Assembly (NCBI GenBank): GCA_043842855.1
Contig: JBBPJF010000003.1
Span: 248,001 to 312,000, forward strand
Reading direction: 5' to 3'
Origin: QFNR01 sp043842855
GTDB lineage: Bacteria > Pseudomonadota > Gammaproteobacteria > Burkholderiales > Neisseriaceae
Length of the DNA: 64,000 nt
Under the pieces are notes generated by a model that saw nothing but the letters and a program-made list of their open reading frames with translations, ran no database searches and was not told the origin of the DNA. Shown here one piece after another: positions 24,559-34,399 of this stretch. The translations under genes were made by a program, and so were the position numbers. Every line of letters begins with the position of its first letter. The stretch's first letter is position 1.

Positions 24559-26460
24559 AGTCTGCTAGATAATGTCTACTACCCTACTGATTTAAAAAAA
24601 ATACCAAAAGCTGATCTCCCTGAGCTCGCAAAAGAAATTCGTACCTTTCTTCTAAAAAATATTGCTAAAAGTGGAGGGCATTTTGCTAGTAATTTAGGTA
24701 CTGTTGAATTAACTATTGCGTTACATTATGTATTTGACACACCTACCGATCATCTAATCTGGGACGTGGGGCATCAAGCCTATGTGCATAAATTATTAAC
24801 CGGACGTAAAGAAAAAATGTCTACCATTCGTTGCTACCAGGGTCTTGCGCCCTTTCCAAGAATTGTAGAATCTCCTTACGACGCGTTTGGAGTTGGGCAT
24901 TCTTCTACCTCTATTAGTGCTGCACTAGGCCTAGCAATAGCTGATCAATTAGAAGGAAACTCTAATCACTCTATTGCTGTCATTGGAGACGGAGCAATGA
25001 CGGCTGGTATGGCTTTTGAAGCACTTAACAATGCTGGGAATCGCAAAGATATTAAATTACTCGTGATCTTAAACGACAATAAAATGTCTATTTCTGCTAA
25101 TGTTGGTGTACTCCCACAGTATTTAGCTAGGAACTTAGTGCAAGATGTTAAAGGTTTATTAAAAACTTTTAAAGCAAAAACCACCCCCATTTTAGAAAAA
25201 ATACCCCTTGCAATCCCTACTGCACAAAATATCGAATCTCACTTTAATTCCTTGATTCATCAAACGCGTTCTGGACTGTCTTTATTCAATGATTTTGGTT
25301 TCCATTACACAGGTATTGTAGAAGGACATAATCTCCTAGAGCTCATAGAAATATTAGAATACCTAAAAAAGGAACCTGGTCCACAATTACTTCATATACA
25401 TACACAAAAGGGGCATGGCTATGTCCCGGCAGAGCAAGACCCTATCGGATTTCATGCCCTTCCACAATTTGACCTAGCAGCGCCACCCTTAACTGCCCCC
25501 AATAATCCAAAAATTACTTACTCCAAGGTATTTGGACAGTGGTGTATTGATCAAGCCAAGGCTGATAGACGTTTTATAGCCATTACTCCTGCTATGTGTG
25601 AAGGTTCTGGACTAGCTGAGTTTGCTGAGCAATTTCCTCCACGCTATTTTGATGTAGGTATTGCAGAACAACACGCTGTAACTTTTGCTGCTGGTCTAGC
25701 TTTGGGAGGTAAAAAGCCCGTTGTTGCTATTTACTCAACCTTTCTACAAAGAGCTTACGACCAATTAATCCATGATGTAGCTATTCAAAATTTACCTGTG
25801 CTTTTGGCTGTTGACCGCGCAGGTTTAGTCGGAGAAGATGGCCCCACCCACGTAGGTGCTTACGATCTTAGTTTTCTCCGTTGTATTCCCAACCTCATTG
25901 TTGCTTGCCCTTCTGATGAGAATGAATGTCGTTTACTGTTATCCAGTTGTTATCAACAAAATCAACCCGCCGTAGTGCGTTATCCTAAGGGAGAAGGACC
26001 GGGGGTCCCTGTTGAAACGGGCTTTGAAACTGTCCCTATTGGCCAGGGAATTATTAGGAAAAAAGGAGAAAAACTTGCTCTTTTAGCATTCGGTAGCATG
26101 GTTCATCCTGCACTAGATGTAGCTGAAAATTTAAATGCTACAGTGGTTGATATGCGCTTTGTCAAGCCGCTAGATGAAACGCTCATTCTACAATTAGCTA
26201 AAGACCATTTTTACTTCGTTACGCTAGAAGAAAACACTATCAAAGGAGGAGCTGGCTCTGCTGTGCTAGAAGCCCTAGCCCGACATCAAGTTCTTCTACC
26301 CGTCCTTCAACTGGGCTTACCAGATGAAGTTATCGAACACGGAAACCGCTCCACACTTATGAAAACATTGGGCCTAGATCGCGATGGAATCAAAAAACGC
26401 ATTCTAGAGTTTATGCAACCTCTTAGACCAGAAGCGCATAGCCATTTCTCAAACGTTTAA
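24556..26460 (+). CDS. dxs: 1-deoxy-D-xylulose-5-phosphate synthase
   Basis: Thiamine-diphosphate enzyme condensing pyruvate and glyceraldehyde-3-phosphate, the first step of the MEP isoprenoid pathway. That pathway ultimately supplies undecaprenyl phosphate, the lipid carrier used by mraY and murG. The ThDP motif starts GDGAMTAGMAFEALNNAG (about 144) and continues to NDN. The histidine-rich N-terminal region SGGHFASNLGTVELT and the RAGLVGEDGPTHVG segment are intact. 634 residues is slightly longer than usual. No normally spaced ribosome-binding site precedes ATG 24556. Confidence 0.96.
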   Translation: MSLLDNVYYPTDLKKIPKADLPELAKEIRTFLLKNIAKSGGHFASNLGTVELTIALHYVFDTPTDHLIWDVGHQAYVHKLLTGRKEKMSTIRCYQGLAPFPRIVESPYDAFGVGHSSTSISAALGLAIADQLEGNSNHSIAVIGDGAMTAGMAFEALNNAGNRKDIKLLVILNDNKMSISANVGVLPQYLARNLVQDVKGLLKTFKAKTTPILEKIPLAIPTAQNIESHFNSLIHQTRSGLSLFNDFGFHYTGIVEGHNLLELIEILEYLKKEPGPQLLHIHTQKGHGYVPAEQDPIGFHALPQFDLAAPPLTAPNNPKITYSKVFGQWCIDQAKADRRFIAITPAMCEGSGLAEFAEQFPPRYFDVGIAEQHAVTFAAGLALGGKKPVVAIYSTFLQRAYDQLIHDVAIQNLPVLLAVDRAGLVGEDGPTHVGAYDLSFLRCIPNLIVACPSDENECRLLLSSCYQQNQPAVVRYPKGEGPGVPVETGFETVPIGQGIIRKKGEKLALLAFGSMVHPALDVAENLNATVVDMRFVKPLDETLILQLAKDHFYFVTLEENTIKGGAGSAVLEALARHQVLLPVLQLGLPDEVIEHGNRSTLMKTLGLDRDGIKKRILEFMQPLRPEAHSHFSNV

Positions 26461-26821
26461 GTATACCTCCCTAGTTTGAGCACAGGTTCTTTGGTTAGTA
26501 TATGAAGTTCTAAATGTATGGCATTTACCTTTGGTCGCTGGTCTAAACTGCCTCAGCATTTAAAGTATGCTTTCAGTAGCATAGGCTAAATTTAAAGCTT
26601 CTACGGATATCAAAAAAACTATCTTTAAATTAACCCAATGGCTCTTTTGTTGGTTTCTTCTGCTGGCTGAATCTGCAAAGCATAGCTCAATATGAGAAAT
26701 ATTTTTTTCCTACTTGATTTGGAAATTGTATTTCCAGAAGGGTACCACATGGTCTCGTTAAAAAGTAACTTGAAAAATACGAGCCTTAAACTTAACTAAC
26801 ACGAGCCAAGTCTTATCCTTC
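26461..26821. other. Spacer after dxs
   Basis: No gene or terminator is recognised. Parts may continue the prlC relic that becomes recognisable at 26822, but I cannot align them with confidence. Confidence 0.3.
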
Positions 26822-26995
26822 TAGCTCTTATACGCTCAAGTATGCTTCCCTAATCTACCGATACTTGAAGCTAGCCCTGAATTCCATCAACTAACAGGTC
26901 CTTCCACAGCCATATCCCATTCCATGTCTAAAATTCCGGCCATAACTAATACATTCACTGTAGCCGTAAACGATATAAACAATGTCCATCTCATA
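26822..26995 (-). pseudogene. Decayed partial copy of prlC
   Basis: The plus-strand text here parallels the prlC gene. AGCTCTTAT..TCAAGTATGCTT, AATCTACCG and TTGAAGCT (26823-26872) match prlC near 22636-22690. After a gap of about 170 bases of prlC, TTCCATCAACT, CATCCCATTCCA-like, ATTCACTGTAG and TATAAACAATGTCCATCTCAT match 22864-22975, the segment that encodes the zinc motif. Many substitutions and small indels break every frame and destroy HExxH. The orientation is that of prlC. Confidence 0.75.
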
Positions 26996-27191
26996 CTAAG
27001 GAAACTCAATTGACTTAGTTATATCTATTATCTAATAGATGCTGTTTTCTAATTTAAGAAACCTCTAAGCCTATTTGGTTGAATTTTAGCAGTAACCTTT
27101 TTACATTATGAAACTAAAATATCCTTTGCTTATACCTTTCTAGTATAATCTGCCGGCGATATTTCTTTCCTTTTATCTTTGGAGTGTATTG

Positions 27192-27641
27192 ATGAAAATG
27201 TTTAACGATATCCTGGTAGGGGATCTCGCTTTGTCTATCTCTTTGCCTGCTCTAGCTGATGGTTTGAAAGTATTAAAAACTAGCAATATTCTGGAGGTTG
27301 TGGCTAAAGTTCCAGCAAACCCAGAAATAGCTACCCTATTCGAAGATGCAAAACCTACACTCGGAAAATTTATTGGTGCAATTGCTTGTAAACAAGAGTA
27401 TTCAAGATACCTAGATACCAAGGCTTCGTCTTTCCACCCTGTAATAAGTCCTTTTTACGATCTTGCTTATCATAAGGCAGGATGTCTAAAAATCTTAAGA
27501 GTATCTGACCTAACCAAAGAGGCTGCGAACGCCTTTCACTTTAAGGTCCAGTACATGTCTCCCCAAAGTGAGGAAACTACTTTTGACAGCTACGTTGCTG
27601 TTAAACAGCCAGAAGGAGACTGGCTGTTCCACGGTTACTAA
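27192..27641 (+). CDS. Small exported protein, unknown function
   Basis: 149 residues from ATG 27192, which has GGAG seven bases upstream. A hydrophobic N-terminal stretch ending SISLPALADG could be a signal peptide with cleavage after ALA, though an acidic residue inside it makes this uncertain. Two cysteines (in GAIACKQEYS and KAGCLKILRV) could form a disulfide. The C-terminus ends in GDWLFHGY. I recognise no family. It lies 91 bases before a lipoprotein gene on the same strand and may share its transcript. Confidence 0.6.
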   Translation: MKMFNDILVGDLALSISLPALADGLKVLKTSNILEVVAKVPANPEIATLFEDAKPTLGKFIGAIACKQEYSRYLDTKASSFHPVISPFYDLAYHKAGCLKILRVSDLTKEAANAFHFKVQYMSPQSEETTFDSYVAVKQPEGDWLFHGY

Positions 27642-27732
27642 TAATTAATTGTTTTTAAGACGGTTATTTTGTTGTTTCAACGACTTGTCGCAATAATTTA
27701 AACTTATTTAAAACCATAAGGGAAATATCTAT

Positions 27733-28440
27733 ATGAAAGTTGTAACTAAAACAATACCACTAGTGGCCCTTTTAACCCTTCTTTCGGCTTGTAGCTCACC
27801 TAAAGAAGCTACTGAATCTAATTTTAGGAAAGTGCTCAATGATAATTTTGAAACTAAAGATTGTGCTGGCATTACCCTAGATAGCCCACAAGTGGCGAAA
27901 GGCATTTATCGCTCTGATTTGCCAGATGCTAAAGAGGTGACTAAAGAAGCAAAGTTACCACTTTTCTATGCCTACGCTAACCCATCTCAAGCTGGTTGGA
28001 ATGAAGATAATGCTCAAAGAGAATTGAAAAGGTACAATGCACTGGTAAAGGTGGGGCTGCTGTCGGCAAAAGAGAAAAATATACCTGAAAGCTACCTGAA
28101 AGCGATGGGCCAGGCCGAGAAGACTATCCAGGGTATAGAATATTCTCTCACTGAGGTAGGTACAAAACTGGCTTACACATCCTCTAATGGAAACGTTAAG
28201 TTTTGTGCAGCACACTATAAAGTAGATGAAATTAAGAATTTCACCCAACCCGCAGATGTAATGGGTATGCATGTAACTGAAGTAAGATACGTCTACAGTC
28301 CGGCTAATATAGCAGATTGGGCTAAGAATGAAGAAATTAAACGAACCTTTCCAGCACTACAAAAAAGCCTAGAAGGAAAACAGGAAGCCAAAGAAGTCTT
28401 TATTTTGACTAATAAAGGCTGGTCGCAAGGACGTCCCTAA
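27733..28440 (+). CDS. Lipoprotein, unknown function
   Basis: 235 residues with a classical lipoprotein signal (MKVVTKTIPLVALLTLLSAC, then SSP), so it is anchored in the envelope by its cysteine. Two further cysteines (TKDCAGI and VKFCAAHYKV) may pair. The segment HVTEVRYVYSPANIADWAK and the following FPALQKSL resemble a small family of proteobacterial lipoproteins of unknown role. The serine after the lipid cysteine suggests outer-membrane sorting. The ATG has AAGGGAAA upstream. A hairpin follows the stop. Confidence 0.75.
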   Translation: MKVVTKTIPLVALLTLLSACSSPKEATESNFRKVLNDNFETKDCAGITLDSPQVAKGIYRSDLPDAKEVTKEAKLPLFYAYANPSQAGWNEDNAQRELKRYNALVKVGLLSAKEKNIPESYLKAMGQAEKTIQGIEYSLTEVGTKLAYTSSNGNVKFCAAHYKVDEIKNFTQPADVMGMHVTEVRYVYSPANIADWAKNEEIKRTFPALQKSLEGKQEAKEVFILTNKGWSQGRP

Positions 28441-28474
28441 CTTAGTATTTTAAGAGTAATTGGCTAAGCTTTTT

Positions 28475-28510
28475 AAAGAGGGCGGCCCTCGCGGCCTCTC
28501 TCTTTTCCTC
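28475..28510 (+). terminator. Probable terminator after the lipoprotein gene
   Basis: GAGGG and CCCTC around CGG form a short perfect hairpin (28478-28490), followed by GCGGCCTCTCTCTTTT. The T-run is not immediate, so this is a tentative call. Confidence 0.4.
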
Positions 28511-29441
28511 GTTTATTTTTCCAATTCTACTATTTTTTAACCACTTAGCTGTTTTACTAACGAGATATTAATATTTACTTAAACCGTCATTGTCAGAATG
28601 GTTGCCCAATGGATTAGGCCCCAAAAGCAGCTAAACTGCTATAGACTCTGACTCCAACTAGTGTAGACTGGCGAAGACCGCCAATTTAAAACGCACCCCT
28701 CTTTGTCAAGTGAAGGCTTATCCAACTTTTACTGCTTTCACAGTAAAAAACCGTACAGGGCTAACCTAACGAAGCAGCATTTAAATTAGTTCAATTGAAC
28801 AGGAAACTAAAAAAAATTATCTCTACAATCTTTTTTAATAAGATTGTCTTATGGAAGAAAGGCTGGACGAACAGGTTTTATAGTATTGGTAGCCAGTTGA
28901 ACCATTTTCATACTAATCATTTCCAGTACAGCAATATAATTTTATATCTCTCCTTACTAAAACTTTCAATAGTGATTCGCCTTTTTTGAATGCCTGCGTT
29001 CTCCCGGAAAAACCTGCTCCATATAAACTATTTTTATCAACTTTTCTATTACTTGCCCCGAGCCTTATAGATCCTTGCTTAAGCTTCTCTATACTTTAGC
29101 TTTACACTGATACTATTCTGCTTTGAAAAGCACTTTACCCATTTTAAACTCTCCCTCGTCACCCCTGAGTACTTCTACGCTAATTTAGCTTAAACACAGG
29201 ACGGCATAAGGAGACCCGCTTGGTACTTTTCACCAGATAGAAGGATGAATGCCTTCAACTATAAAGTAATTATTTATAGAGCCAACAAGCAAGGGGCCCC
29301 ATGCTCTGTTTGTCGGAAGAGTTAAGCAAATAGACCTAAGACTGAACTTAGAGGAAGACAGCGAGTAGAATCGAATTCAGAGTAGCTCAACAAGACTGTG
29401 CTGCCATTCAGGAAATAAGGCTAAACGGATGAGGTAGTAGC
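28511..29441. other. 930-base spacer before dsbC
   Basis: No gene is supported. A 64-codon plus frame (28795-28989) is lysine- and isoleucine-rich without a ribosome-binding site. A minus frame near 29190-29320 reads somewhat like protein but has several stops. This may be decayed DNA. Confidence 0.3.
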
Positions 29442-30194
29442 CTACTTACTAGTATTCTGTTCAAGAAATTTTTTCAAGTTTTGTGGTAAGCCATCTATCC
29501 GTCTCCCATCAGGTAATAAAATGGTAGGCGTACCCTGGATACCCAGTTTCTCACCTAGCTTTACATTCTGTGCGATGGGGTTATCACAAGTGGCCACTCG
29601 GGGAATAGCTGCATTATCCTTCATGTGCGACCTCCATATCTCCACTCTTCTATTTTCAGGCTGACACCAAAGCTGGACTGCCTTCTGCATTGAGCCTGGA
29701 TGCAAACCCTCTATGGGGTACAGAAACTCATAAATAGTTATATTATCTATTGAGCTCAGCTCTTGCTCCAATCTCTTACAAAAAGGGCACTCCGGATCAG
29801 TAAATACAATCAAGCGAAGCTTACCATTGCCTTTGACTACCTTAATTGCATTTTCTAAGGGCAAAGCCCCAACATCCGCAGCCTGCAATTGGGCAATCTT
29901 TTCCTCAGTCAAACTTCTCCTACTTTTAATATCTACCACGTCACCCACAAAAACATACTTTCGTGTTTTATCTAAATAAACCACCCGACTTCCGCCTAAT
30001 ACAACTTCATAAAGTTCCAAAGCAGGGAGATACTTAATTGATTCAACTGAAACAGACCCAGAAAAAAATTTTTCCATCGTTGCCTTAGCTTCTTTCACTC
30101 CGTTATCCCCCGTGGCTAAGCCTATTGCAATCCCTCCTAGCAGCAACGCTAACGCCAGCGCTATCCATTTAAAAGGTGTCTGCATCAATTTCAT
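29442..30194 (-). CDS. dsbC: Thiol:disulfide isomerase DsbC-like
   Basis: Periplasmic thioredoxin-fold isomerase that reshuffles wrong disulfides. An N-terminal hydrophobic anchor or signal is followed by the dimerisation domain, then the active site CPFC (C136, C139 from ATG 30194) in FTDPECPFCKRLEQ. A cis-proline GTPT motif and a second cysteine pair (WCQ ... ATC) are also present. I choose ATG 30194, which has AAGGT about six bases upstream within the end of ftsZ. It is the last gene of the dcw operon, nine bases after ftsZ. It may serve the cysteine-rich exported proteins encoded in this window, which is inference. Confidence 0.92.
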   Translation of the reverse strand: MKLMQTPFKWIALALALLLGGIAIGLATGDNGVKEAKATMEKFFSGSVSVESIKYLPALELYEVVLGGSRVVYLDKTRKYVFVGDVVDIKSRRSLTEEKIAQLQAADVGALPLENAIKVVKGNGKLRLIVFTDPECPFCKRLEQELSSIDNITIYEFLYPIEGLHPGSMQKAVQLWCQPENRRVEIWRSHMKDNAAIPRVATCDNPIAQNVKLGEKLGIQGTPTILLPDGRRIDGLPQNLKKFLEQNTSK

Positions 30195-30203
30195 AATCAA
30201 CCT

Positions 30204-31358
30204 TTAATCTGCCTGACGACGCAACATCGCAGGGACTTCAAAATCGTCCATTACCGAACGCTTTTTAAAATCTTCTGCTGTTAAACGAGTAGAGCTTCCA
30301 CTTCTTCCCGAGCGAATGATAGAACCAAAACTCATCGAACGCCCTCCCCCTGAAATAGTCCTTTCGTGCGTGTGTGCTACGCCATTCGAATCATCTCCTA
30401 AATCAGTGGCAATGAGAGTAACACGGATAGCCCCTTCGGTCATCGTTTCATCCTCTACCACCCCATACTTCCTTTCGGCTTCTGGATCTACATATCCGTT
30501 GATAATTGACATGATCTCATTGTATTCCGACATTCTAAGTTCGCCTGGCCTAGTAGTAATATTAAGCAAGATCCCTTTTGCACCCTTTAGAGAAATACTC
30601 TCTAACAGTGGGTTAAAGATCGCTTTTTCTGTTGCTAGTCTAGCTCTGTCTTCACCTGTTACTTCAGCAGAACCCATCATAGCAATGCCACGAATCCTCA
30701 TGATATTTTTCACATCACTAAAATCTAGATTAATTAATCCCGCACTACTAACTACTTCATGAATGCCTGTCACTGCAGAAGTCAGGATGGCATCTGCTTC
30801 AGCAAATGCCTCTCTCATCGTAACCTCTTCACCCAATAATTTCAGGAGATTATCATTGGGTATGACTATGAGTGAGTCCACCTGCTCTCTTAACTTTTCC
30901 AGACCTTGCTCTGCAATCTTTGCTCGTTTTCCTTCATAGGCAAACGGTTTCGTCACCACGGCTACCGTTAAAATTTCTAATTCTTTAGCAATTTTTGCGA
31001 CTACGGGTGAAGCCCCTGTTCCAGTGCCACCGCCCATTCCAGCAGTAATAAAAAGCATCTGAGCCCCCTGGATAGCATGTTTGATCTGCTCTTCTCCCTC
31101 AAGTGCAGCCTGCTCACCTATTTCCGGGTCCGCTCCTGCCCCTAACCCTCTAGTCAAATTTGCTCCTAAGTAAATCTTATGAGGAGCTAGATTTTTTTCT
31201 AAAATCTGAGCATCTGTATTAGCACTAATGAACTCTACCCCTCTCAGATTAGACCTAATCATGTTATCTATAGCATTGCAGCCCCCGCCTCCTACACCTA
31301 TTACCTTAACAACAGCGGGCTCCATCTTAGCTTCTGCTCTATTATCGAATGATTCCAT
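30204..31358 (-). CDS. ftsZ: Cell division protein FtsZ
   Basis: Tubulin-like GTPase that forms the Z-ring. The nucleotide-binding GVGGGGCNAIDNMI region and the tubulin signature GGGTGTGASPVVA are intact. The C-terminal peptide DDFEVPAMLRRQAD matches the conserved tail that binds FtsA and ZipA. I choose ATG 31358 (MESFDN), which has GAGGAG immediately upstream; a GTG at 31379 would add seven residues. The linker between core and tail is short. It is preceded by ftsA with about a 109-base gap that could hold an internal promoter. Confidence 0.97.
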   Translation of the reverse strand: MESFDNRAEAKMEPAVVKVIGVGGGGCNAIDNMIRSNLRGVEFISANTDAQILEKNLAPHKIYLGANLTRGLGAGADPEIGEQAALEGEEQIKHAIQGAQMLFITAGMGGGTGTGASPVVAKIAKELEILTVAVVTKPFAYEGKRAKIAEQGLEKLREQVDSLIVIPNDNLLKLLGEEVTMREAFAEADAILTSAVTGIHEVVSSAGLINLDFSDVKNIMRIRGIAMMGSAEVTGEDRARLATEKAIFNPLLESISLKGAKGILLNITTRPGELRMSEYNEIMSIINGYVDPEAERKYGVVEDETMTEGAIRVTLIATDLGDDSNGVAHTHERTISGGGRSMSFGSIIRSGRSGSSTRLTAEDFKKRSVMDDFEVPAMLRRQAD

Positions 31359-31467
31359 ACGCTCCTCTTCATTCTGCACTCAATGCTCTGTTATAAAACT
31401 ACTAGACCATTATATCGCATCAAACTCTTAGGTTAAGCACTCTTAGTCGAAAAATGAGCCCTCCTTT

Positions 31468-32688
31468 TTAAAAATAAGATTTAAACAAATTAACAATCTT
31501 CTTAATGTATGCGCCCTTATCCAGGTAGGAATTATAGTCCTTAAAGCCAATTTCATAAGCATGTCCTAATAAACCTATCGCGGTTGCATAACGAGGATTT
31601 TTAAGACGCTCTGACATTCCTCCGATTTCCTGAGGAACTCCAATTCTAACGGGTAAATCAAACATATCCTCTGCTAACTCTACCATCCCCTCTAAAAGGG
31701 AAGAACCTCCAGTAATAACAATACCTGATGTCAGCAGATCCTTCGAACAGTGCGCACTCTCCAATTCATTAATGACTACTTCCAAGATGTCCTCCACGCG
31801 AGGACCTATAATGCTAGCTAAATTTCTTCTAGAAATCTGTCTGGGTTGACGATTACCTACGCTGGGAACTTCAATCATCTCATCTTCCGCAGCAAGATCC
31901 GGCAAAGCTACTCCATGATTAATTTTAATGTATTCTGCAGCAGCATGAGGCGTTCTCAATGCCTGTGCTAAGTCTTTAGTAATTAGATCTCCCGCAGCAG
32001 GAATTACTGCTGTATGACAAATGGCTCCGTTAACGTAGACAGCAATATCTGTAGTGCCTCCGCCCAGATCAATACAACAAACGCCCAACTCTTTCTCATC
32101 CTCAGTCAACACTGCTAAAGAGCTTGCCAAAGGCTGTAAAATGATTGCCTGAGTGAGAAGATGACAGCGATTAACACATTTTTCTAAATTTTGAATTGCA
32201 GTTACTGCCCCGGTGATAATGTGTACTTCGGTTTCTAGACGCATTCCACTCATCCCCAATGGATCTCTTACTCCTGCTTGATGATCAACAATAAAGCCTC
32301 GCATAATGGTGTGGAGTATCTGATGATCTGGTGGGATACTAATAGCCCTAGCCGCTTCTATCGCACGCTCTATATCTGCCTGCGTCACTTCTCCCTCTTT
32401 GATTTTAACAACCCCCTGAGAATTCAAACTGCGAATATGGTTGCCTGCAATTCCTATATTGACACGATCTATTTCACGGTCCGCCATAAGCTCGGCTGCT
32501 TCAATAGCCTGCTTGATAGACTGTGCAGAGGCATCAATATTTGTGACCATCCCCGCTCTCAACCCATGAGAAGGTGCTTGACCTATTCCTATAACATCAA
32601 TCGCACCGCTCTCCTGCACTTCACCCAACAACACCACTATCTTTGAAGTGCCTATGTCTAAAGAGCATATGTATTTTTTATCTCTCAT
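31468..32688 (-). CDS. ftsA: Cell division protein FtsA
   Basis: Actin-fold protein that tethers FtsZ filaments to the membrane. The actin-like phosphate-1 motif LDIGTSKIVV is near the N-terminus and DLGGGTTDIAVY in the middle. The C-terminal end INLFKSYF resembles the amphipathic membrane-targeting helix. The length of 406 residues is normal. It lies 45 bases downstream of ftsQ in the dcw operon. Confidence 0.96.
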   Translation of the reverse strand: MRDKKYICSLDIGTSKIVVLLGEVQESGAIDVIGIGQAPSHGLRAGMVTNIDASAQSIKQAIEAAELMADREIDRVNIGIAGNHIRSLNSQGVVKIKEGEVTQADIERAIEAARAISIPPDHQILHTIMRGFIVDHQAGVRDPLGMSGMRLETEVHIITGAVTAIQNLEKCVNRCHLLTQAIILQPLASSLAVLTEDEKELGVCCIDLGGGTTDIAVYVNGAICHTAVIPAAGDLITKDLAQALRTPHAAAEYIKINHGVALPDLAAEDEMIEVPSVGNRQPRQISRRNLASIIGPRVEDILEVVINELESAHCSKDLLTSGIVITGGSSLLEGMVELAEDMFDLPVRIGVPQEIGGMSERLKNPRYATAIGLLGHAYEIGFKDYNSYLDKGAYIKKIVNLFKSYF

Positions 32689-32733
32689 GATTTATTACCA
32701 AGTCGATCTATCATCATTTTACTCGATAAGTAC

Positions 32734-33510
32734 CTAAACATGTGGGCTTTTCTCTGAAACAAGTTTATCTTGTTTTTCCTGATACTTAACGGCAAATCCC
32801 TCTTTATATTCTGCGTGAATTTCTTTGATATTTCTATCATCACTCTGTATTAACTGGGGCCAGACCTTTAATAACTGTTCTAGTTTAGCTACTATATTTT
32901 CCCTACCCAGAAAAACTTTAATCTGATTATTGAGAGTGAGTATCCAAGTAGACCGATTGGTATACTCGATCTCCAGAAGTGCTAAACCCTGTTGATGCAA
33001 TAAAGGTTCAATCTTTTTGTATAACTGAAATAAAGCTTTCTCTGTATTCACTTCACCCTTGAACAGTACCAGAAAACGCTCAGAACTCCCTTTAAACAAT
33101 TCCCCTTCATCGTCTACCAGCCGACCAGCCGGTTTAACCCACTGAGCAACAGGTACTCGTTCCGCGATCACTACGCGAACTGTATCTGGCCAATGCCTCT
33201 CCACTCGAACTGACTTAACCCAATCATTAACCTTAAAGTCCTGTTTAATTCGGTTTACATTGATACGCAATAGTGTCATTCTGGTTCTATAAGGGGCTAG
33301 AACCTGCTCAATCTGTTTGAAACTAACATGTTGCAACTTCCCATTAGCAGCTACCACATTAAATTTTTTGATAGCCAACCAATTAGAATCAAAATAAACC
33401 CAGCACAGAAAAACTAGTCCTACCCCCATCAATAGAAATAAAAATAGATACTTAACCGCTACCTTAAATAAAGTAGGCTGGGAACGACGTCTAACCTTTC
33501 GCTGCTGCAT
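32734..33510 (-). CDS. ftsQ: Cell division protein FtsQ
   Basis: Bitopic divisome protein. It has a basic cytoplasmic N-terminus (QQRKVRRRSQ), a membrane helix at about 20-45, then a POTRA domain (LAIKKFNVVAANGKLQHVS) and the beta domain with VRVERHWPDTVRVVIAERVP. 258 residues is a normal length. The start overlaps the end of ddl by 20 bases, so translation is coupled. Confidence 0.94.
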   Translation of the reverse strand: MQQRKVRRRSQPTLFKVAVKYLFLFLLMGVGLVFLCWVYFDSNWLAIKKFNVVAANGKLQHVSFKQIEQVLAPYRTRMTLLRINVNRIKQDFKVNDWVKSVRVERHWPDTVRVVIAERVPVAQWVKPAGRLVDDEGELFKGSSERFLVLFKGEVNTEKALFQLYKKIEPLLHQQGLALLEIEYTNRSTWILTLNNQIKVFLGRENIVAKLEQLLKVWPQLIQSDDRNIKEIHAEYKEGFAVKYQEKQDKLVSEKSPHV

Positions 33511-34399
33511 AATTCAAAATAGTTAGACAAAGCGTTTTAAAATCCAAGCCCCTGTGCTCTGCTGCTCTGGGCACAATACTGCGCGTAGTCATGCCTGGTA
33601 CCGTATTGAGTTCCAAAAGATAAAATATACCATCTGAACCCTGTACTAAATCTACTCTTCCCCAGCCTTTACATCCACAGCTACGAAAAGCCGAAAGAGC
33701 TAATTTTCTGACGTCCTCCTCCTGCTCTCTAGTCAAACCAGCTGGACAATGGTACAACGTGTTATGGTTAACATACTTAGCTTCATAGTCGTAAAATTCA
33801 TTGCACGGCTCAATCCTCACTACAGGTAAAGCCTCATCTCCCAAGATTGAGCAGGAAATTTCAGGACCACTCAAAAAAGCTTCTGCGAGAAGAACTGAAT
33901 ACTCTGCCAATAAAGGTCTACCAATCTCAAACAAAGCCGTCCTATCTTTTATTTTATGAACTCCCACACTACTGCCCTCACGTAGAGGCTTAAGAAAAAG
34001 AGGAAAATTAAGTGCCTCACAAGCGCTCCAGTCCTTCTCGCTCCGAACTAATACATAGGGAGCAGTCGGTAAACCCTGTGCGTGCCAGACTAACTTGCTT
34101 AAATACTTATCCATACTGAGCATACAAGCCTGTGCATCTGAGCCTGTGTAGGGGATATTCATCAGCCGTAAGGCAGCCTGCACCTCACCACCTTCTCCCA
34201 TACCCCCATGTAAAGCTATAAAAACTACCTCTGGTTTATTCGCTGCCAGGTCCGTAAGTGGTTTTACCGCTGGATCCCACAATTGGACATCAATACCTTC
34301 TTGATTTAATGCATCAAAAACTGCCTGACCACTTAAAAGAGAAATCCCTCTTTCCGCGGACTCTCCTCCATATAAAATAATTACCTTTTTAAAGCGCAT
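33491..34399 (-). CDS. ddl: D-alanine--D-alanine ligase
   Basis: ATP-grasp ligase that makes the D-Ala-D-Ala used by MurF. The N-terminal ILYGGESAERGISL, the FIALHGGMGEGGEVQAALR segment, and the C-terminal LLELNTVPGMTTRSIVPRAA carry the substrate and Mg-ATP contacts. 302 residues is typical of DdlB. It overlaps murC upstream by 19 bases and ftsQ downstream by 20. Confidence 0.96.
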   Translation of the reverse strand: MRFKKVIILYGGESAERGISLLSGQAVFDALNQEGIDVQLWDPAVKPLTDLAANKPEVVFIALHGGMGEGGEVQAALRLMNIPYTGSDAQACMLSMDKYLSKLVWHAQGLPTAPYVLVRSEKDWSACEALNFPLFLKPLREGSSVGVHKIKDRTALFEIGRPLLAEYSVLLAEAFLSGPEISCSILGDEALPVVRIEPCNEFYDYEAKYVNHNTLYHCPAGLTREQEEDVRKLALSAFRSCGCKGWGRVDLVQGSDGIFYLLELNTVPGMTTRSIVPRAAEHRGLDFKTLCLTILNYAAAKG

